From: Hyalella azteca | Taxonomy: Eukaryota > Arthropoda > Malacostraca > Amphipoda > Hyalellidae | Assembly (NCBI RefSeq): GCF_000764305.2 | Contig: NW_025932564.1 | Location: 1 to 64,000, forward strand | Length of the DNA: 64,000 nucleotides | Direction of reading: 5' to 3' | In this document: positions 1 through 14,500 of the stretch, in pieces | How positions within the stretch are numbered: position 1 is the first letter of the stretch | Layout of the letters: each line of letters opens with the position of its first letter | The notes under the pieces: model-generated | Databases searched by the model: none | What the model was told of the DNA's origin: nothing | The model's input: the letters and a program-made list of their open reading frames with translations, nothing else | Made by a program: the position numbers and the translations under genes

Positions 1-184
1 TTTTGTTGATGCGTTACTGTGAAATTCTGGTTCTATTTTTCAGCATATTTATAAATTTTGGTATACTTTATATATTATTGAGATTAAGCGATAAGGTACG
101 CACGTTTTTTAGCTTGCTAGTTCAATTTTTACTAATTCAAATGTTTTCGATTTATTGCTTACGTCATTTGTTTTTCACTCGCAG

Positions 185-2981
185 CAAGCGCCTGAGCTTC
201 GTGAGTTCTTCCCTGACCAAGGAGACAGCTCAGGACTCCCCACCATCGCTGAGCATGCAGGTGATCATCTTAAACATTGTAAAAGATATATTTTTCTTTT
301 TTTTTTACATGTTATATTCCTTTTCATTTCGTGTTGAGTTTTTCAGCTGGTGCGTAGTGATACTGTGTCTTTTTTGAACCTCTTAAAACACGTTGACTCT
401 GATTGTTTCATCTTGTACTATTACTTCATTTTTTGTACTGTTTTTAAACAGGGTTGCCAGACGGTCATTTATACCGGAAAAATTCCGTGATTTAGTTTTT
501 CTCAATTGCGTTGGCCGGCTAAAATTTATGATAGGGGTACTTCCTAATTAAATTTTAAATACTGCAAAGAGGAAGTAAATGGAATTTATATAGCGGAACC
601 TACAAATAAACTGGTATATATATTGAGTTATCGGCCTTTTTTGTTCTCGGATTTGGCCGATTTTAGGCAACCTGAATTATGTACCACTACGTCCTGGAGA
701 AATACATTTAGACGGCGCGGGTGCCACGCTCAGTGACGGCGACGAGGAAGACGAGTCTCAACGAACACAGGTAGAGATTTTTAGCCCTAAACTACAAGAG
801 ATATCCTATCAAAAATAGTTGAATAGTTTAGAAATTTGTCCGCCAATCATTGACGGTTTTCGAGTAAGCCCCTCAACTAGAGACGAACAATCGGCCGCTA
901 CTTGTGCTTAGGCCACCACGTGTACTTGTCTGCTACTTGTCCTTTGGCTGCCACTTGTACTTAGGCCACCACATGTACTTGTCCGCTACTTGTCCTTTGG
1001 CCGCCACTTGTACTTAGGCCACTACGTGTACATGGCCGCTACTTGTCCTTTGACTGCCACTTGTACTTAGGCCACCACATGTCCTTGTCCACTACTTGTC
1101 CTTTGGCTGCCACTTGTACTTAGGCCACCACGTGTACTTGGTAGCTACATGTACTTAGGCATAGATACTTTACGCTTTCAGTAAGTGATGATACGGTGAA
1201 CAAACTTGACTACCCGTATCGTCTCAGCGAAGGCGATGACAAACAAATGAAAACATCTGCTTTTAATCGTGATGTGAATTTCATATCGGACACTTCTATT
1301 TATGTTAGATAACGAATAGAAATTACTGCGCAAAATATTTAACATAATTATTTTTGGTGTTTTATTAGTATTTTTTTCTGTCACAGATGATTCGACTCAG
1401 GAGGATACTCAGCCTGGAACTGTAAGTGTTCGGGATTATCATTATCTTGATTTATTTGAATCTTTTTATGAAGTGTCTTGAGTTTTCCATGGAATAATCT
1501 GGAACATGGATCATGCGTCTGGCACAGGGCCTCGTATAACTGCTAGAAGGCGTCTTCGAAAACCATGTAACCCTTGAAGTTAATCATAGAAATGTTCCAA
1601 AAGTTGCCTAGAGGAACGGGATAATTGAAATCTAAATAGAACTTGCGTAACATCGAAACAAATGAAGTCTTGAAGGAGCATTTTTCGTTTCTTACTTTGT
1701 TGTAAAGATGAAGCTGATTTCTGCAGGATTCCGCTGCACCCGCCATGACTTTACAGCCGCTGCAGTGCCAGGAAAATGACGAGTTTTTGTCTGAGTTTGA
1801 CCGCATGATGAGCGACGCGTTCGTCGAGCATTCGAGGGACGTGAGACCGAACCCCACACCGATGTCCCTACCCCTGCCCACGCGCATCACTCACAAGAAA
1901 AACTACGGTAAGCCAAATTTCGGCTACTACGCGTTACGTCTTTCAACCCTTGGTGTTGAATAAGAGTTTGGTTGAGCAACTCAAAACAAAAATTCGGAGT
2001 TGATCAGAAGATAAACTAGTGATAGCCAACTTTCATTTATATCACGTACCGTCTGTCAACACTTACTGTTGAATAACAACTGGGTTGAGCAACTCAGAAC
2101 AAAAATTCAGAGTTGATCAGAACAAAAACTAGTGTTGGCCAACGTTCATCTACAACCCTTGCTCTGACTCGTACCGTTAGTCAAATTCTACCGTCAAAAA
2201 ACCGTATGGCAGATCAACTCTTATGTTCTGCAATAACTGCAGTGCCAAAATTGTATGGTAATTATGTAACCAATATAAATACCTGGGTTTTACATAACTA
2301 CACCACCTTGATTAAAAACTGGAGGCACGTGTAATTTTGTCTGGAGGTGAGAAAGAAACTACTTTACTTTCTTTCAGATCAACTTCTTCACGAATCCAAG
2401 ATGGACACGAACACAGATGAGAACACCTCGGAAAACGAACGTGGGAACAAGACCGTGAAGTTCATCTTGATGTCTCGCAGCAACAAGCAACAAATGACGA
2501 CCATCGCCATCCCCGAGGACAGCGTCATTGTGGCCAAAATGAGGAGTCGAGAGAAGGCCGAGGCCGAAGAGCGCAGGAACGTGAAGCGCGTCACGCTCGA
2601 GATGACGGAACGGCAAGTCGAGGAGGAGGCCGCGCAGGAGCTGCTCATGCAGCAGGTTTGTCGGGCGTTATAGATTTTAGGCACATGAGGATACATTGAA
2701 TTTAGTGCTATTGGTGGAGCAGTATGACAAGTTTGTGGTCATAAACTTGAGTATTTTGATATTGGCCCCTATTGTTTCGAGCGTTGTTATCGATAGAAGA
2801 AGATCAATTATGATTATCCAACGTTATTACTAACGCATTCTCATGATATACATTGCAGCGCAACGCTCCCCTCAACCCTCACCGCGAGCGTCGAGTGAAA
2901 TACCAACATCCGAAGGGCGCCCCTGACGCGGACCTTATCTTCGGGAGCGGCAAGCACCGTAGCGGAGCTAGCGGTTCCTGA
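185..2981 (+). CDS. upf2: UPF2 (regulator of nonsense transcripts 2), 3' part only
   Basis: UPF2 is the NMD scaffold that bridges UPF3 on the exon-junction complex to the helicase UPF1, mainly in the cytoplasm. Proposed exons are 185-260, 712-770, 1401-1421 (or from 1387), 1727-1907, 2378-2655 and 2859-2981, about 245 codons; the 5' part lies outside the window. The first exons encode an acidic linker (SDGDEEDESQ). Next comes the UPF1-binding tail: NDEFLSEFDRMM, then KFILMSRSNKQQMTTIAIP, a charged helix (MRSREKAEAEERR, EMTERQVEEEAAQ) and the hallmark ending RERRVKYQHPKGAPDADLIF before TGA. Human UPF2 ends in nearly the same block. Splice phases agree at every junction except exon 2 to 3, where the 1386 acceptor would break frame; a 7-codon exon from 1401 keeps frame, but a missed exon is also possible. 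The last three exons are very secure, the first three moderately so. Confidence 0.9.
449..674. mobile_element. MITE with CAGGGTTGCC-type inverted ends
   Basis: Lies in a upf2 intron. It starts CAGGGTTGCCAGACGG and ends GGCAACCTG, giving imperfect terminal inverted repeats of about 10 bp. The interior is non-coding and AT-rich. A diverged relative is at 59062-59365, with similar interior text (TTAGTTT..., ACTTCCT.ATTAAATTT, CTCGGA.TTGGCCG.TTTTAGG). No clear target-site duplication is visible. Superfamily is uncertain; hAT-like ends are one option. Confidence 0.6.
885..1165. repeat. 53-bp minisatellite in upf2 intron
   Basis: About five copies with period 53, anchored by CTACTTGTCCTTTGG at 933, 986, 1039 and 1092. 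Each unit is itself made of shorter ACTTGTxCTT/GGCCxCCAC submotifs, so the array probably grew from an 18-bp-like precursor. It sits between upf2 exons 2 and 3, where the reading-phase problem occurs. Confidence 0.85.
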
Positions 2982-3405
2982 TGACAAGTCCACGCCAGAC
3001 CCAACAGCTCCTGATCTCCGGGCAGCAGATGTTCGATCATCATGTGTTCGTAAGCATCTGATGTTCGATCATCAGGTGTTCGTCAATAACAGATGTTCGC
3101 GAGTCCTCAATTGAGCTTGTGAGAACGCCGATGAAGAAAGGTCTCTGCTTATCAAATCAACTAGCAAGTGCACAGGACGAATCCGCAAAAAAAAAGATGC
3201 AATGCAACTTGTGGCTTTCTAGGCGTCTATATTTTACGTGATGTATAAATCACGCATTTTGACGGATCTCTAAATGGGGCATAACGCAATTGTGTTCAAT
3301 CATGAAGTTGTTTGTATCGGAGACTTGATTTCATTTGCTATCGACAATGTGATTCTTTTTTCTGTTGCACCTGTTGAAGGCACATTAATTGCCCGTTTAT
3401 TGTGA

Positions 3406-3411
3406 AATAAA
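3406..3411 (+). promoter_or_regulatory. upf2 polyadenylation signal AATAAA
   Basis: A canonical AATAAA lies about 425 bp after the upf2 stop codon. It is the first good signal in this orientation after the stop, and it runs straight into an A tract. No transcript evidence is available here. Confidence 0.55.
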
Positions 3412-3419
3412 AAAAAAAT

Positions 3420-4935
3420 ATAAATGATTCTAATTTAGTTGACCATGCGATTATTGGGGTATAATGATTTGGGCATTACATTTATATGATCACGTAACCA
3501 GTAAAATGGAAACTTATTGGTTAGATACATATGTGTAAAAGCGGATATTATTCAAGAAAGCAAACCTTGGTGATTTCTTTTCTGAACATAGATTGTGTAA
3601 AGAATTCTAAAACTGGATTCTCATTAAATTGCGCATCTGAATCTGAAAATGATACACTGTCTATTTATTGCCCTTGCATACATTATTAAACAAAAGATTA
3701 AGCAGACTAGTACGACATGTAGCTGTGGTATATTAGGTAAATGAAATCATGAGGATCATATTAATTTCCCTTAAGTTGACAATTTTAGTAAGTATATTGT
3801 CATCAGAAGCGAGATGTTTATAAAGTACTTCAGCCATAAATGTACTGGCGGTAGCTTTCGTTACCAGTTAAAATAGAAGTATGTTCTGTATTCGTATCCA
3901 AAGACTTGACCTTTTATTTACTGACGGCAAATTTTGTAACCAGACCTTTGGGTACGAATAGCATTGAGGCACAAAGGTTTGACCGGATAAAGTAGCAGCC
4001 AAAATTAAAAACATCAGCAAGATCGAGCTCCTGAACACTACAATCCATTGTGACTTCGAATTCAAACTGTAACAACAGTCCATTGTTAAGTGGTCCGGTC
4101 GCACAACAAATAATATTAAAACGATTCATTACGCATGCAACATTTGTACTTCGCGCGATTGAGATCACGGCTGGAATAATATTACTTTACGTAACAATGA
4201 AGACAGCACATCGTTAATATTCACCTCAACGAAAAAATCAACTCTTCCTATGAGTGCTTCCATCGTCACAGATAAATGTGTTCCATTGCCGGATCCTACA
4301 AGCAGTTGCGTAGAAAAATACGAAACTGGACTAAACCATTTACGAAGTATTAAAAAAAATTCTTACGTGACTAACTTGTTAAAATAACTCATTATGAAAG
4401 TTGTTACGGTAGGCACTTGGTAGGTCCGCTTGAGTATTTTTATCAATCGATGTGCATTTCTGCCTGAGGTGCATAAATGGACGAGCTGCTTTGCGTCATC
4501 GAAGCACCGCTCCGATGCTCGCATCGCGCCTCATCTCGTGACTGCAGAACAAACACTCGGTATTAATACTTTCAAGCAGGTGCTAGTTGTATTTAACGGT
4601 ATGATCTTAATTTATTACCTTCTCAGTTAATAGCTAAAGTTTGGACACTAACCACAGTTGGAAATCAACAATTAAAGAAAAGTAATTGCAGTTGTATCTT
4701 TGAAAGCCGTGCAACAATACGTAACTTAATAAATTCAAGTAAAATTTTCCTTAAATCAAAAGCATTACTGAGAATAATGCATTTTAATTACAGAAAAGAA
4801 AAGAAAACCCACAAAAATAAACTGGTGTAAAAATAGACGAGTAATATAAGTCGTGTTTGTACATTGTTTTCCTTCTCATAACAAATTTTCTATTAGTGTT
4901 GCATGTTTGAACTTCATTTATTATTTGTCCAAACG
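3420..4935. other. Convergent intergenic stretch, no gene seen
   Basis: AT-rich sequence between the 3' ends of upf2 (+) and the TLC-domain gene (-). Open frames are short (under 85 codons), overlap on both strands and show no family signature or splice-consistent extension. I see no structural RNA gene. Confidence 0.5.
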
Positions 4936-4937
4936 TA

Positions 4938-5000
4938 ATGTGGTTGAGTGGTAAAGTCGCGGATTCAGGCTGCTAAGATTTCGAATATCAGTTATTCTGC
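4938..5000 (+). repeat. tRNA-derived SINE head (A and weak B box)
   Basis: TGGTTGAGTGG at 4941 fits the Pol III A box, and GATTTCGAATATC at 4977-4989 is a degraded B box about 36 bp on. The acceptor stem does not pair well, so this is a SINE head or tRNA relic rather than a working tRNA gene. Confidence 0.4.
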
Positions 5001-5454
5001 GATAGTGAATGTAGCGACGGTTACTAACTGGCCGTACAATTTCTTGAGTCATAAAGTGAACGATGAAAAATAACGCATATTCGACGAACCTGGTCTTGTG
5101 CAGTTTTGTTCTTGTGCTGGCGGAAGAAATCCACGATGAGGATACGGAAGAACAGAATTATATTCATCAACACAATGATTGCCATAGCTGCACAAGGAAA
5201 AAAGAGTTGCAAAATCAAGATTAATAAACAGGGAATTATTCATCATGCTGTATCAAAGTTCATGTTTTCTCATGACACTGGCCGGAACAATGCTCTGTAC
5301 ACCTCGATTTACACTTCAAAATGACACTTTTTCAAGACTATAATAATATATAATCGTGTTCTCAGCGTTAAACATGTAAATCGGGCCCGCAACTCAGTGC
5401 TCCAATCTTGCTATACTCTACCACCCCGCCACCTTGACTATTTGACCAAGAACT

Positions 5455-5535
5455 GTTACAGGAAACTGGGATCGAACCACCAACTCACTACCCCAATCCT
5501 TGTACTCTGAACTGTAACCACTGGGCCAATAACCA
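5455..5535 (-). repeat. tRNA-derived SINE head in TLC gene 3' UTR
   Basis: On the minus strand, TGGCCCAGTGGTTA (5515-5528) fits the A box and GGTTCGATCCC (5468-5478) is a near-perfect B box, with tRNA-like spacing. It begins about 15 bp after the stop codon of the TLC-domain gene, in the same orientation. A second weaker tRNA-like stretch follows toward 5370. No good cloverleaf closes, so a SINE or tRNA pseudogene is more likely than a real tRNA. Confidence 0.5.
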
Positions 5536-5542
5536 ATAATTA

Positions 5543-8500
5543 TCACAATGGCCACTCCAATTCTTTGAGCTTTACAATTTTAAAATCCTCCAGACCATCC
5601 AGAACAATTGAAAGCATCTCACCAATAGAGCCGAGAGTGTAGACAGCCAGCGGGACCATGTCGCTATGCAGCACAAGCCACCTCGTCATCCAACCGAGCA
5701 CAGCAATGCGGAACACAAGGAAGGTGGCGACGTTGAAGAGAGCGGTGAGTCTGTACTGTGAGCTACACCTGCTCATGCCCTCCACTACGAGTAGCTGGCG
5801 GTAGTGAAGGAAGATGCTGTTCACCTCAACCAAGAGTGCGACTATTGCGTACCTGTTCACAAGGGGAGAGATAAACCTTTATAGAAAAGTGATCGAGGAG
5901 TATCTGGTAGAGGGCAAAGAGATTAGTTATACATTTTTTTCAGGCCATTGATTACTTCATATGTATAGCAAGCGATCGAGGAGTGTCTGGTAGAAGGTAG
6001 AGAAATAAAGTATATAACAATAGATCGAGAAGTGTCTGGTATAGGGCCACGAGATTAGTTATATAACAAGCGCTCGAGGAGTGTCTAGTAGAAGGTAAAG
6101 AGATAAATTATATAACAAGTGATCGAGGAGTGTCTGGTATAGGGCCACGAAATATTTTATATAGCAAATGATAGTGGAGGAATTAACGACATTTTGAATT
6201 GAAAACCTGGTCCTATCAAATACTAAATGGTGTACAATTTACATCTTAAAATCAGCGAAAAATTTGTGCACCTAAACGCTACACTTCTCTCTCCATTTAG
6301 AATCATTCATTTCTGTATAGCTATCCAAGTAAAAGGCTGTTACTGATGTGATACCTAACGAAATTTTGGATTTAGAAGATCTCACCATGCATCTCATTTC
6401 TCATGCCATTACTTTAGAGTTGAGTGGAAAACATCTTAATTTTTCGATTTAATTTTCGAATTCCTTTTATACGAATACGTACATCGCCAATGACCTTCGT
6501 TTCTAAAGTCCTGGTAACGGGAGTTACCATCAGTAGCCAAAAAGTATATAAAACCACGGAAGTCTACGGATAAATAAACCATCTTCAATGCTTTTAGCAT
6601 CGCAAGGCTTAAAATCTTGAGTTACCGTCAGTAGACAATGGCTGAACCCCTTGTTTACGGATATATTAATCATCCTTACTATTGTTCCTAACTTGAGGCC
6701 TGGAAACGATAATTGGGATCATTAGGTAAAATATTAAACATGTGCCAGGAACACCATCTCACCCCACATTGCGTTTTGTGATGACAATGGCTTAAGCCCT
6801 TGTTTACGGATATATTAATCATCATTCTTATTGTTCATACCTAAAGGCCTGGAAACGATAATTGAGATCATTAGATAAAATATTAAATACGTGCCAGCTA
6901 GGAACACCATCTCACCCCACATAGCTTTCTGTTATGACAATGGCTTAAGCCTTTGTTTACGGATATATTAATCATCATTACTGTTCCTACATAAAGGCCT
7001 AGAAACGATAATTGAGATCATTAGATAAAATATTAAACTTGTGCCAGGAACACCATCTCACCCCACATAGCTTTCTGNCGAGTTGTTACTCTCGAGAAAC
7101 TGGAGCTTTGGTCGAGGCAAACCCGTAACACCTTCAGCATTTTTTAACGTGTAACGAACTAAGTACCACCTAACATTTTAAGATATAAAAATCTCAGTAA
7201 TGTTGTAACATGTATAACAGCGTAATAAGTATTGCAAAACGCAACTGCTTAAGTAAATAAAATAGTCATTAGACAATGAAAAGAATCTCAACACGCACTC
7301 TTCGACACGAAAATCTCAACACTCGTCAAAATTCTATATGCCTGATGTGCAAATATCATAAGGCTGTCACACTGCAATTATTGATCTCATAATTGTTTGA
7401 ATGTGTTAAGAATTTTGAGCAGTTCATAGTCGAATTACGTTCTAAGTTTAGAGCAGGGCAAACCATATTGGAATATCACTCGAACACAATTACGCGAATG
7501 AACAAAAATAAAAATTAGTGATACACGGCACTGTTCTCAATAAACGCACGCTATTCTGACTCACCTACGGAAAACGACACCAGCCCCAGACCGCCTTTTG
7601 TGTGGCTGCTGATGAGGTCCTCCGCCATGGCAGGATGCTCGTAGAAACTGAAAATTGTAACTTGAAATAGTTACTGTGACAAAACTGCTGCTCTTGTTAA
7701 AAAGTCATGATGAAAATGTAGCTTGATGCCTTCATGCGCAACCTCAAGCTATGGCCGATTGTAAATTTTAATATTTCTTCTACTCTAACGTTGTTCAGTA
7801 TCTATAAAATCCAATTAAAGCTAAAAATATTGAACATTAAATACGGTGAAAGAAATGATGACGTAATGGATCAAAATAGCTTGATGCCTTCATGCGCAAC
7901 CTCAAGCTATGGCCGATTGTAAATTTTAATATTTGTTCTAGGTACTCTAACGTTGTTCAGTATCTATAAAATCCAATTAAAGCTAAAAATATTGAACATT
8001 AAATACGGTGAAAGAAATGATGACGTAATGGATCAAAACTGGAGCTTTAAATGCCTATGTCGAAAATGAGCAGATTATAATATGAGAAAGCCGATTAAAA
8101 TTTCCTGTAGAAACATCCAGTGTTTTGGAAACGATTTAGAGTTCAAGACGTAAAATTAATATGCAGAAAAACAACAATTACAACAACAATTATATTTACA
8201 AAACGAAAAATCAATCCCGAAATTACTGTAAATTCTCGATTACTTCTAAATTAATGCACAAAAATTACACAGAAAATATGTGCAAGAGAAAAGAAATAGC
8301 GCGGTGGCTTAAACCAGGTGTATAGCCACGCAAATGGAAGGCACCTCTGTCGATAAGATCAAGTCGAAATAAGAGAGCGGCAGAAGGGCGGGGGCCTAGG
8401 ATCAATATTGCTCTTACGTTCAGCTCTGAGCTGGTGACGTTCATGCGATCAAACAACTTTAAAGTTTCTAAATGCGTAAAAGAGATATTTCAAGGCAGCT

Positions 8501-11500
8501 GTTCGAGATTCATCATTGTTAAGTGAATTAATGTGAACTACGCAAGAAGTACCTGCCGTTAGAACACTCGTAATTAATCTGTAGCTTGAAAAGGAAATAA
8601 AATTCATACAGGAACAGTTTATCAATGTGGTCAGCTATTTAACCGAAAATAATTCTAGCAACGAAGTCACTCTCATTTATAGCAGCATGGGCGCGATGAA
8701 GAAGCTATATGACAACCTATACGCTGCAGTGATCCGAGTTCTCCAGGAGCGCAATATATAAGAAGAAGCAACAGGTATACCGAGCCGCGCAAGGCGGCAA
8801 GGAGAGCTGGGCAGGATAACAAAGGAATTTACCAGGAGTAAACAGTCACCACCAAGAAGGAACAAAGCTGATTGTTAATTAATTGACATCGTTACTTTAA
8901 TAGGATAGTAATTTAATCTTAGATCGAGGAGCTCCGCTTGTCTTTCATCGCATCTTAGAACAAAACAGATCGATGATGCTTCAATCTATCAAAGGTAATA
9001 AAGACGTACTTAGAAGACCAAAGTATAAACCTATATAAATATAATAGATCATATAGGAACTTTAATGTACAGGTTTGCAATTTTGCATTTGTTTCGATGT
9101 TATAAGAAGCAACTCTGCAGGAAATTCATACAAAATCACAAAACTTGAGCAAATAAACAATAAAAATTGAAGACCTTGAACACAAATGGACTAGCAATAC
9201 AACTTACGCTGTACAATACTGATAGTTCTCGAAATTCGATGCACGTTCTAACATACATTTAGAGTTGAATTTGATTTGATTCAATTCGTGATTAGCTCGT
9301 TGCAGTTCTTTGAGAAAGCCAATAGAAGCGTCAGGTTAACCTTTTGCCCTTTTTCTCATTTGCGATTGTCATGCGTAGAGTGAATGGAAAATTGAAGCAG
9401 TCAATGGATTTTCTGTTACATGTTAACACTGGATTAACCTGCCAGTACATATCATCAGTATATAGACAGATAGTACATGTTGTTGCAGCCAACTGTATAG
9501 AGGATATACCAGCGCGCTTTCGTAATACCTATAGCGTGTATTCTTCGCCCCTCATTGAGTTTGCCGGCACCATGCCGCCCGTCGTGAACTGACAGTGAGT
9601 AATTTACGACGTCTCTTTCCCCTCATACCTTCCACAACGTCTCCATTTGAGCAGCTAGTATGCGGGATTTTCGCTCCGCGTATCAGCAGGCTCGATCATA
9701 ACTATTTTTTGAGAAATAATATTTACAACAAGGAGGCTGATCAAGGAATGCCGAGTATACCATTCAATGGAGAATAAAAAATACAACCCGTTTACATCTC
9801 GTAAAAAACTATAAAAGTCGCAGACTTGATGAACAATAATATTCAAAGTTTCTTGAAATTTCCTCTCATTAAAACTCTTTTAATATAAAGTTTACATATT
9901 TTTGTTCCTGTCCACCGTTTATAAATAAATAGCTGGGTAAGAATGGAAAAATCCATATCGCCATCTCATTTACGAGTGGAGTAAAGTCTATTCTAATTTG
10001 TGAAGAAACGCAGGGAAGAGCCGAGCCTGTTCGAAGCCTCGCGGTTCTCAATCAGGGCCTTAAGTAACATTTTTTATCTCGAGCAACGGCGGGCAAAGTT
10101 GCTAAACAAGAAATAATCGTCAGTTCCGGAACACTGTATTCTTCAGAAAACTGAGAATAATATAATAGTAACTGAATGTGCACGAAGAAATGAAAATTCA
10201 CGGATAAATGAGTAAAAAGTTGCGCCTATTCATACAGTGTGCGTCACGTATATATACCTATATAAAAATTAGAAAATGCTAGACAAAATATGGTAATTGC
10301 TATATGCAAAAACACATGCAAAAATAAACACACGTGCATATACAGTAATAGGCGGTGGCGGGAGGCCATAATCAAAATGTCAAATATGGGGATAGTTTTT
10401 CTTCGCATTCTGACGACATATGACGTCATTGCAATGAATACACTGTGGTGGGTATACCATACCGCATTCGAACACTCAATTTTACTCATGCGTATATCAA
10501 TTGATTGATCTTAAGCGAAATTGTTTAAGTTTCAGACCACTTCACACCACAGACGTCGCATCAGATTCCTTTATATATTATAATGTTTTTAATTTACTTC
10601 CCTTATATGTTAGAGCATTTAGCATCATGACTTGCAATTGACGGCATGTGAACGTTTCTGTTAGCGGTACCGTCTACCCCCACCGACTGGTTTCCAATTT
10701 TCCAGCGATTGCATGTTCCGTAAATGGCGTGAGCAAATAGGAACTCGTAAAAATATACGTCAGCGTACAGCACTACAGCTAAACGAAATTTTGTTCAAAT
10801 CTCACTAGAAAGTAATTGATACGGTACTCGTTAACTTAACAGGACAGCTTTGTGGAAAATAAATAATGCACCGTCACCTGCCTAATTGCCTGAAAGGATT
10901 TAAATGAACCATTTGAATAATTACAATATAAAGATATAGAATCAGGGCATAACATTGCAGTGCCTACCTATTTAAGAGAGATAGAATGTGTAGGTAGCAA
11001 CATTGATAAGTCGGTCAAGGCCTCAGATATATTAATTAGGTACATCAGACATATAGAGACGCTGCTTCAGATAGGTATATATATAACATTAGTTGAATAT
11101 TTATATGCGTTCTGTGTATTATATCTCTATCCAAATGGCTTATTGACAACTGTAAAATTCTAACTAGGCCTAATTAATTTTAGATGCAATCGCAAAATTA
11201 TATACAATAAATATCAAATACAATCAGTGAGCTTATTGAAGGTTGAACACGAAAACTTTTCTGGTCTTATACGTTAGGACGTACGTGCGAAGATCTCAAT
11301 TAATATCAAGTCATGCCTCTCTAGATGCTACCATCGATAACGATAATACGATAGCTTCCAAGGACGTGATGTTCATAAATTATAAATTAATACTTTATGT
11401 ATCATCATGACATCTGTTTATTGTAAACTGTATAATCCCGGTATATAAGGTGTGAGAGAAGGACGATGTTCAGAATCTATTACGATACTTCGTGCTAACT

Positions 11501-14500
11501 TGAGGCTGTGTTTTGTACCGCTTTCGATGCTTCGGGCTTTCAATACAAGAATTGATGAACCTTTTTTTGATACTTTGTAAACTTAGTGTAATAATGTCCC
11601 TTTTGTGAATGGCACTTTACTTTATCTTTAGGGATTCTTCCAGGAAATGAAAAAACACCATAATATACACTGAACGCTGATACAAGTTGAAGCGACGCTC
11701 TAATGGACAATAGACTCGAATTTTAACGCATGTCAGTACACCGCCTTATACCAATTACAAGGTGCGGTGGTATGAAGGTAAGAAACCGCAATACACATCA
11801 TAAAAACGTAGAGATAACACCCCGATGTATAGATACTAGGTTTATCTCTGTGGCTACAGGCGGTAAATTCTGGTACCAGGCTATTAGAAAAGAATATCGT
11901 TTAGGACAGTTACTGTGACCGAAGAAAATAGATTATATTTTTCTGGACTAACCGCACGCATCGTTATAAGACTTTTTGTTACGGATATCTTTGACAAAAG
12001 CCATATCCGTAGACCAAACGTTATACCTTTGTGTACTAACGGTAACTCTCGATACCAGGTCTTTAGATACAGATAGCATTAACGAAGATTAATGTATCTG
12101 CAGGCAAAGTATCAACGTTACAGGCTCGAGCTGTACTGGATCAATGAATGGCAGCTACGTGATATAATCAGGCTCGTGAAAATCACTGAGAACGCAGTCG
12201 GATGTGATGTGTAGGCCACAAGGTCGATGTGGGGGCGAATGCATGACAAAGACAGCATAAGAGACTTTCGCGCTCCACGTGCGTGGCAAGCTTTGTTGAG
12301 CGCAAGTGGTTCAGGGCAAATTAAAAATGTTGAGCGCAAGTGGTTCAGGGCAAATTAAAAATGTTGAGCGCAAGTGGTTCAGGGCAAATTAAAAATGAAG
12401 AGATGCAGCACGGAGCACTTCCTAACACCACAAGCGTGACACGCTTGTTGTCATGCTTATGAGATACTGGATGAATTGAAATATTTTGAAATTATATACA
12501 TTATTGCCTGTTATAACTATCAGATACTAAATTGATTAGTCCTATCTAATAGATAAATTTTAAAATATTGCCAGTAAAGGTAATGAAGTTTAACTTTACC
12601 TTTTTTCAATAAAAAATAAAAACATTACACATATAATTTTTTTTAAATAGGAAAATAATTCTATATGATTAAAAGATTTTATGAAATACGGTACTAAGAG
12701 TATTACGCAAGAGCTTGTTGATGGGTAAACGGCTGAGACATTCCTGGCTCAGCATGACCGCTTATCGGTACTAGAAACTAGAGTACCTCAGACCGCTGGC
12801 CCTCAAGTCAGCTGAGTGCCTCTAATAAATGACCCGACGGCAGAAGACAACAATAACTTATTACGTAACTGCCTGCAGCTGTGGTCAAACACTAAAATTC
12901 TTCGAGTGCTATTCACAATTATTTACGTCTTTACATTTGGACTTATTGTATTTAAACTTTCGTTTGAAATGCAGCACCAAATGCGAGCAATGCGAGCCAC
13001 ATGTAAAATTTAAGTGAACAAAAAAAACGAATTGTGATGATACAAGCTCCTCCACTTTCATCTTAACTTCGTTTGAATCGCAATCAACCTCATTGTTCAT
13101 AACTAATTTACACTTCAAGTAACCAACTGACAGCAGAATAGATAGTTCATAAAAAACGGTTCTTAAAAATGGAGTAATCTATAACTATTCGGCTTGAATA
13201 AATGGGGCTATTTTAATTAGGTCATACAATTAAAAGAAATACTAAATTTGTGGAAGAGACAGCACGCATACTACGGTAGGTACTATGTTAAATTTGGGTG
13301 ACAAAGTAAAAAAAGCTTGTGACGGAATGCCAGGCTCGGCACTCACATCTGGCACTGAGGAAGAGAGTAGAGGCGTGGGCACGGCTGAGAGAGAGAAGTG
13401 AGAGAGCAGACGCGAATGCAGAGCGCGTGGCCGGAAATTACGCTCGTACTCTACCATCAAATTCAATTAACGGAATATGAAACAACAAAGGGGAATAAAT
13501 CGAAAGGCTCATGGACGGACGTAAAGAACACAGGGGCAATGTATATAGCCGGCTCGCTGAACACATAAGGAACAATCGGAGACAGAAATGTTACGTAACA
13601 CCGCGCCCTGAGCTTACGTAACGATGTAACACAATCTCTAGAGTTCATTGTACATCGTTTTCAACGATGACAGTACTTCTTAGTGATCAAGTTATGGAGA
13701 ACCCGAGCTCAAGTTTACTTGGTGATTTTTGTGGAAACATACGTAGGTTCTATATTCTATACATTCGGACATCTTGTAATGTTATTGATTACTGAAATTA
13801 TTAATTCCACGCTCTCTAATTCAAGAACTACATATGTAAAATAAAAATAAAATATTCAACCGAATAAATTAGTTGTCTAGGCAAATGAAGCGTATTGAGG
13901 GTAGGAAGGTTTTAATTTGACGGCATATATATAATTTGCTGGGTATAAATCTCCAGAACAATACAGCAGCACCACGAACCAGAAAACTTATTATTTGAAG
14001 GTAAGCCAATCGCATATTATAGGGTCAATAAAACTACAAAACAATAAAGCAGAGACACGTGGAGGAAAAACCTTTAATTTCAAAGCACACAATTCACTTA
14101 TGTAGGCTTTCTGAATGAAAAGGAAGAAGCAATGGCAGCGCCGGACGCTGTGCAGAACAGCGATGCGTGGTCACGGCTGCCACGGTCGATGCGCAGAGCG
14201 GCGAGATGACGGAGTGAAACTTAGGAATGTACTTAGTAAACCCTAAGTGAATGAACTTAGTGAACCCTAAGTGAATGAACTTAGTGAACCCTAAGTGAAT
14301 GAACTTAGTGAACCCTAAGTGAATGAACTTGGGACGTCACGGGAGGGCGGTGACGCGAGAACAATAAACCTTGCCCGTTACACCTCGAATCTTTCGGCAT
14401 ATCACACAGCGGCCGTTAGAATTGGAAATCAATCGTTAGTATCATCCTTTCATCTACGGATACATTCAACGTTGTCAATGTTATTGGCCTGGTTACCGAA

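Noticed and set aside
1182..1312. Extra upf2 exon encoding SDDTVNKLDYPYRLSEGDDKQ
   Set aside because: The phase does not fit neighbouring exons, and no good donor ends the frame before its stop.
5455..5535. Functional tRNA gene
   Set aside because: A and B boxes are present, but the acceptor and anticodon stems do not pair convincingly; SINE head preferred.
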